Assembly: GCF_009907385.1 (NCBI RefSeq)
Contig: NZ_JAAATR010000042.1
Span: 1 to 64,000, forward strand
Origin: Atlantibacter hermannii
GTDB taxonomy: Bacteria > Pseudomonadota > Gammaproteobacteria > Enterobacterales > Enterobacteriaceae
Length of the DNA: 64,000 nucleotides
Direction of reading: 5' to 3'
Of the stretch, positions 61,073 to 64,000 are shown one piece after another. The position numbers and the translations under genes were made by a program. The notes under the pieces were generated by a model. It saw only the letters and a list, made by a program, of their open reading frames with translations. It searched no databases and was not told the DNA's origin. Position 1 is the stretch's first letter. Each line of letters starts with the position of its first letter.

Positions 61073-61215
61073 CCCCGGCAGTACAGCGAGGGCGTACGGC
61101 TGGGACAGAACCTCCAGCCGTCATGGCTGACTTTATGGATATTGAGATAAAACGTAACCCTGGCGCGCAGGCCGAACTGCGGCAGCGTCGCGCGCAGTAG
61201 CGATGTATCAGTCAT
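61069..61215 (-). CDS. Possible small ORF (48 aa), unknown
   Basis: An ATG at 61213-61215 opens a 48-codon frame ([15 protein letters not shown]... ending SLYCRG). It has two cysteines and many aromatic and basic residues in its second half (GWRFCPSR) and no membrane segment. The only purine-rich stretch before the ATG is GGGG immediately next to it, so the ribosome binding site is doubtful. It fills most of the otherwise empty yegS-fbaB gap and overlaps the yegS stop by four bases. It may be spurious. Confidence 0.25.
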   Translation of the reverse strand: MTDTSLLRATLPQFGLRARVTFYLNIHKVSHDGWRFCPSRTPSLYCRG

Positions 61216-61384
61216 GCCCCCGGTCGCGACACCACGTCCTTTGAGATCGGGAAATGATCGTTTCCTTTACGGGTAAAAGTGAAAATTATTATTCTTAAAT
61301 CGCGTAGTAAAGATCACGCGAGCCCTGTGTCACAGGGGCAACTCGTTACCGGGCGGCGTTGAGTGCTGCCCGGCGAGATCATCA
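61216..61384. other. Remainder of the yegS-fbaB gap with two hairpins
   Basis: GCCCTGTG (61322-61329) and CACAGGGGC (61331-61339) form one stem-like palindrome; CCGGGCGGC (61349-61357) and GCTGCCCGG (61365-61373) form another with one G-U pair. Both lie just past the fbaB stop and could end its transcript, but neither is followed by a good T run on that strand. Confidence 0.45.
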
Positions 61385-62437
61385 TCAGGCGATGGTGACT
61401 TTACCATCCAGATAAACATCCTGAACCGCGTTAATTAATTTCACGCCGTCAGCCATGGATTTCTTAAAGGCTTTACGCCCCAGAATAAGCCCCATGCCCC
61501 CGGCGCGTTTATTAATCACTGCGGTACGCACCGCATCGGTTAAATCGGCTTCACCGCCCGACGCGCCGCCGGAGTTAATTAACCCGGCGCGCCCCATATA
61601 GCAATTCGCCAGTTGATAACGTACCAGGTCGATAGGGTTATCGCTGGTTAATTTGCTGTACACGCGCTCGTCGGTATAACCGTAATTCACCGCTTTATAG
61701 CCGCCGTTATTTTCCGCCATTTTCTGCTTCACGATATCCGCGCCGATAGTGGCCGCCAGATGGTTCGCCTGGCCGGTGAGATCGGCGCTGACGTGGTAAT
61801 CGACGCCATCTTTCTTAAAGCCGGCGTTACGCAGGTAGGCCCACAGCACCGTCACCATACCCAGTTCATGGGCGCGCTCAAAGGCCGCAGAGATTTCTTC
61901 AATCTGGCGGCGCGACTCTTCAGAGCCGAAATAGATGGTCGCACCGACGGCAACCGCGCCGAGATTAAACGCCTGCTCGACGCTGGCGTACAGCGTCTGG
62001 TCATAGGTATTCGGGTAACTCAGGGTTTCGTTGTGGTTGAGTTTCACCAGAAACGGGATGCGGTGAGCATAGCGGCGCGACACCGATGCCAGCACGCCAT
62101 ACGTCGAGGCAACACAGTTACAGCCCGCTTCAATCGCCAGTTCCACGATGTTTTTCGGATCGAAGTAAAGCGGGTTGGCAGCAAACGAGGCACCCGCCGA
62201 ATGTTCCACGCCCTGGTCAACCGGCAGAATGGACAGATACCCCGTCCCCGCCAGTCGCCCGGTATTGTAGAGGGTTTGCATGTTTCGCAGCACCGCAGGC
62301 GGACGGTTATTGTCAATCATCACTCTGTCGACATAATCCGCGCCGGGCAGGTAGAGATTGTCTGCCGGAATGGTCATACAACGATGCTGTAACAGGCTAT
62401 CGGCATCTTTGCCAAGCAACTGCGCAATATCAGTCAT
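61385..62437 (-). CDS. fbaB: Class I fructose-bisphosphate aldolase FbaB
   Basis: A 350-residue DhnA-type (Schiff-base) aldolase, the same length as K-12 FbaB. It cleaves fructose 1,6-bisphosphate and is linked in E. coli to gluconeogenic growth and regulation by Cra. Conserved blocks are [31 protein letters not shown] and [14 protein letters not shown]. The frame opens at 62518; the ATG at 62435-62437 ([16 protein letters not shown]) follows GGGAGCGTATT and equals K-12. Divergent from yegT. Confidence 0.97.
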   Translation of the reverse strand: MTDIAQLLGKDADSLLQHRCMTIPADNLYLPGADYVDRVMIDNNRPPAVLRNMQTLYNTGRLAGTGYLSILPVDQGVEHSAGASFAANPLYFDPKNIVELAIEAGCNCVASTYGVLASVSRRYAHRIPFLVKLNHNETLSYPNTYDQTLYASVEQAFNLGAVAVGATIYFGSEESRRQIEEISAAFERAHELGMVTVLWAYLRNAGFKKDGVDYHVSADLTGQANHLAATIGADIVKQKMAENNGGYKAVNYGYTDERVYSKLTSDNPIDLVRYQLANCYMGRAGLINSGGASGGEADLTDAVRTAVINKRAGGMGLILGRKAFKKSMADGVKLINAVQDVYLDGKVTIA

Positions 62438-62691
62438 AATACGCTCCCGTAAGTTCCTCAATGGGGTGAAATATTCTGTGCCCGTAGGGTTGCGGGCAGC
62501 ACTAAGTCTGATACCCAACCGAACTATTTTCCACCCTCTGGTGCATTTTTCGCCGGTATCCTTTCAGCACGCAACCTGGCAGTAAACCCGGAATAATTGT
62601 TATCCCGCTCAAAAAAAACGCTCAAAGGTATTTGAAAGGTATTATTGAGTGGTATCTTTAAGGTGTACCCTACTACGCAGGAACATAAATA

Positions 62692-63969
62692 ATGAAAACC
62701 AATCTGAAACTCTCATTCATGATGTTTGTTGAATGGTTTATCTGGGGCGCCTGGTTTGTACCGCTCTGGTTGTTTTTAAGTAAAAGCGGATTCACCGCCG
62801 GTGAGATCGGCTGGTCTTACGCCTGTACCGCCATTGCAGCGATTCTGTCGCCTATACTGGTCGGTTCGCTGACCGATCGCTTTTTCGCTGCGCAGAAAGT
62901 GCTGGCGGTATTGATGTTCGCCGGGGCGATCCTGATGTATCTGGCGGCGCAGCAAACGGAGTTCGCATTGTTCTTTCCGCTGCTGCTCGTCTATTCCCTG
63001 ACCTATATGCCGACCATTGCCCTGACCAACAGCATCGCGTTTTCGCATGTCGGTGATGTTGAGCGCGATTTTCCGCGCATCCGGGTGATGGGGACGATCG
63101 GCTGGATCGCATCGGGCCTGGTGTGCGGTTTCCTGCCGCAAATGATGGGCTATAACGATATCTCGCCAACCAATGTTCCGCTGTTAATTACCGCCGCCAG
63201 CTCTGCGTTGCTGGGGGTGTACGCCCTGTTTCTGCCTCACACCCCGCCGAAGAGCACCGGCAAACTGAGCCTGAAAGTCATGCTCGGTCTGGATGCCGTC
63301 GTCCTGCTGCGCGACAGAAATTTTCTGGTGTTTTTCTTCTGCTCATTCCTGTTCGCAATGCCGCTGGCCTTCTATTACATCTTCGCCAACGGCTATCTGA
63401 CCGAAGTCGGGATGCAAAACGCCACCGGCTGGATGACGCTGGGCCAGTTCTCAGAAATTTTCTTTATGCTGGCGCTGCCCTTCTTCACCAAACGCTTTGG
63501 TATTAAGAAGGTATTGCTGCTGGGCTTAATCACTGCCGCCATCCGCTATGGCTTCTTCGTTTATGGCGGCGCAGACCACTACTTTACTTACGGGCTGTTG
63601 TTCCTCGGCATTTTGCTGCACGGCGTCAGCTATGACTTCTACTACGTGACCGCCTATATCTACGTCGACAAAAAAGCGCCGGTACATATGCGCACCGCCG
63701 CGCAGGGGCTGATTACCCTGTGCTGCCAGGGCTTCGGTAGCCTGCTGGGCTATCGCCTGGGCGGCGTAATCATGGAAAAAATGTTCGCTTATAATCCGCC
63801 CGTCAACGGCCTGACCTTTAACTGGGCAGGAATGTGGGGATTCGGCGCGGCGATGATCGCCGTCATTACGATACTGTTTATGCTGTTTTTCCGTGAATCC
63901 GATCGCGAGATCCGCCCCATCGCCGTGGAAAGCGACACCACCGCACTACAGACAGAGGAAGCAAAATGA
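62692..63969 (+). CDS. yegT: YegT, nucleoside transporter of the NHS family
   Basis: A 425-residue 12-segment transporter of the nucleoside:H+ symporter family (NupG, XapB, YegT), the length of K-12 YegT. It begins with NLKLSFMMFVEWFIWGAWFVP, conserved in the family (only 20 residues apply: LKLSFMMFVEWFIWGAW). Its substrate is not proven. It overlaps the yegU start (ATGA), forming the K-12 yegTUV operon, in which a sugar kinase and an ADP-ribosylglycohydrolase suggest nucleoside or ADP-ribose use. The 254-bp gap to fbaB holds its promoter. Confidence 0.93.
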   Translation: MKTNLKLSFMMFVEWFIWGAWFVPLWLFLSKSGFTAGEIGWSYACTAIAAILSPILVGSLTDRFFAAQKVLAVLMFAGAILMYLAAQQTEFALFFPLLLVYSLTYMPTIALTNSIAFSHVGDVERDFPRIRVMGTIGWIASGLVCGFLPQMMGYNDISPTNVPLLITAASSALLGVYALFLPHTPPKSTGKLSLKVMLGLDAVVLLRDRNFLVFFFCSFLFAMPLAFYYIFANGYLTEVGMQNATGWMTLGQFSEIFFMLALPFFTKRFGIKKVLLLGLITAAIRYGFFVYGGADHYFTYGLLFLGILLHGVSYDFYYVTAYIYVDKKAPVHMRTAAQGLITLCCQGFGSLLGYRLGGVIMEKMFAYNPPVNGLTFNWAGMWGFGAAMIAVITILFMLFFRESDREIRPIAVESDTTALQTEEAK

Positions 63970-64000
63970 AACAAACGCGTATTCTCGGCGCCTTATATGG
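63966..64000 (+). CDS. yegU: YegU N-terminus, ADP-ribosylglycohydrolase family (cut by window edge)
   Basis: Only the first 11 full codons lie in the window (MKQTRILGALY, then the start of a Gly codon). They match the K-12 YegU start MKTERILGALYG. The ATG overlaps the yegT stop, and the gene order is as in K-12. No more can be said of the protein here. Confidence 0.8.
   Translation, partial: MKQTRILGALY

Noticed and set aside
1-64000. CRISPR array, tRNA or rRNA gene
   Set aside because: No regularly spaced direct repeats, cloverleaf-like sequences or rRNA segments were recognised on either strand by eye.

Overview
The window is a stretch of enterobacterial chromosome, most likely from the Enterobacter/Kosakonia/Klebsiella side of the Enterobacteriaceae. 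Nearly every protein is a close, full-length counterpart of an Escherichia coli K-12 protein, and gene order follows K-12 over long blocks, but coding DNA is visibly GC-richer. I found no tRNA, rRNA, insertion sequence, prophage or CRISPR array. The genus is not resolved from the sequence alone.

Left block (1-32287), in K-12 order but reversed: rlmC (cut by the window edge), ybjO, the putrescine importer potFGHI, ybjN-rimK-nfsA-ybjC, grxA, ybjM, ybjL, the sigma-E small RNA RybB, rcdA, ybjJ-ybjI, mdfA, ybjG, deoR, dacC, gstB, yliI, bssR, rimO, the glutathione importer gsiABCD with iaaA, then moeA-moeB. A small AT-rich insertion between bssR and rimO carries a LysR-type regulator and a 66-residue HTH-like protein.

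Junction (32284-37336): a sugar-use cassette of a LacI-type repressor, an ExuT-like MFS transporter and a family 31 glycosidase. It separates two blocks that lie far apart in K-12 (moeAB and asmA). The left block is inverted relative to the right one, so this is a rearrangement endpoint or cargo site.

Right block (37400-64000), in K-12 order: asmA, dcd, udk, dgcE/yegE, alkA, yegD, a HigBA-type toxin-antitoxin pair, the efflux and envelope-stress operon mdtABCD-baeSR, trhP/yegQ, the CRP-controlled small RNA CyaR, yegS, fbaB, yegT and the first codons of yegU. The K-12 genes yegI-yegL and yegP are missing.

Functional themes are polyamine and glutathione-peptide import (pot, gsi, iaaA), redox and nitro-compound response (grxA, nfsA), molybdenum cofactor synthesis (moeAB), drug efflux (mdfA, mdtABCD) under BaeSR, and envelope or regulatory RNAs (RybB, CyaR). 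Many starts were moved from the longest open frame to an internal start supported by a ribosome binding site or by the K-12 homologue; these are noted. No wholly new system is evident. The least explained parts are the LacI/ExuT-like/GH31 cassette with hexuronate-type operator matches, the LysR/66-residue pair, and a 48-codon frame overlapping the end of yegS.
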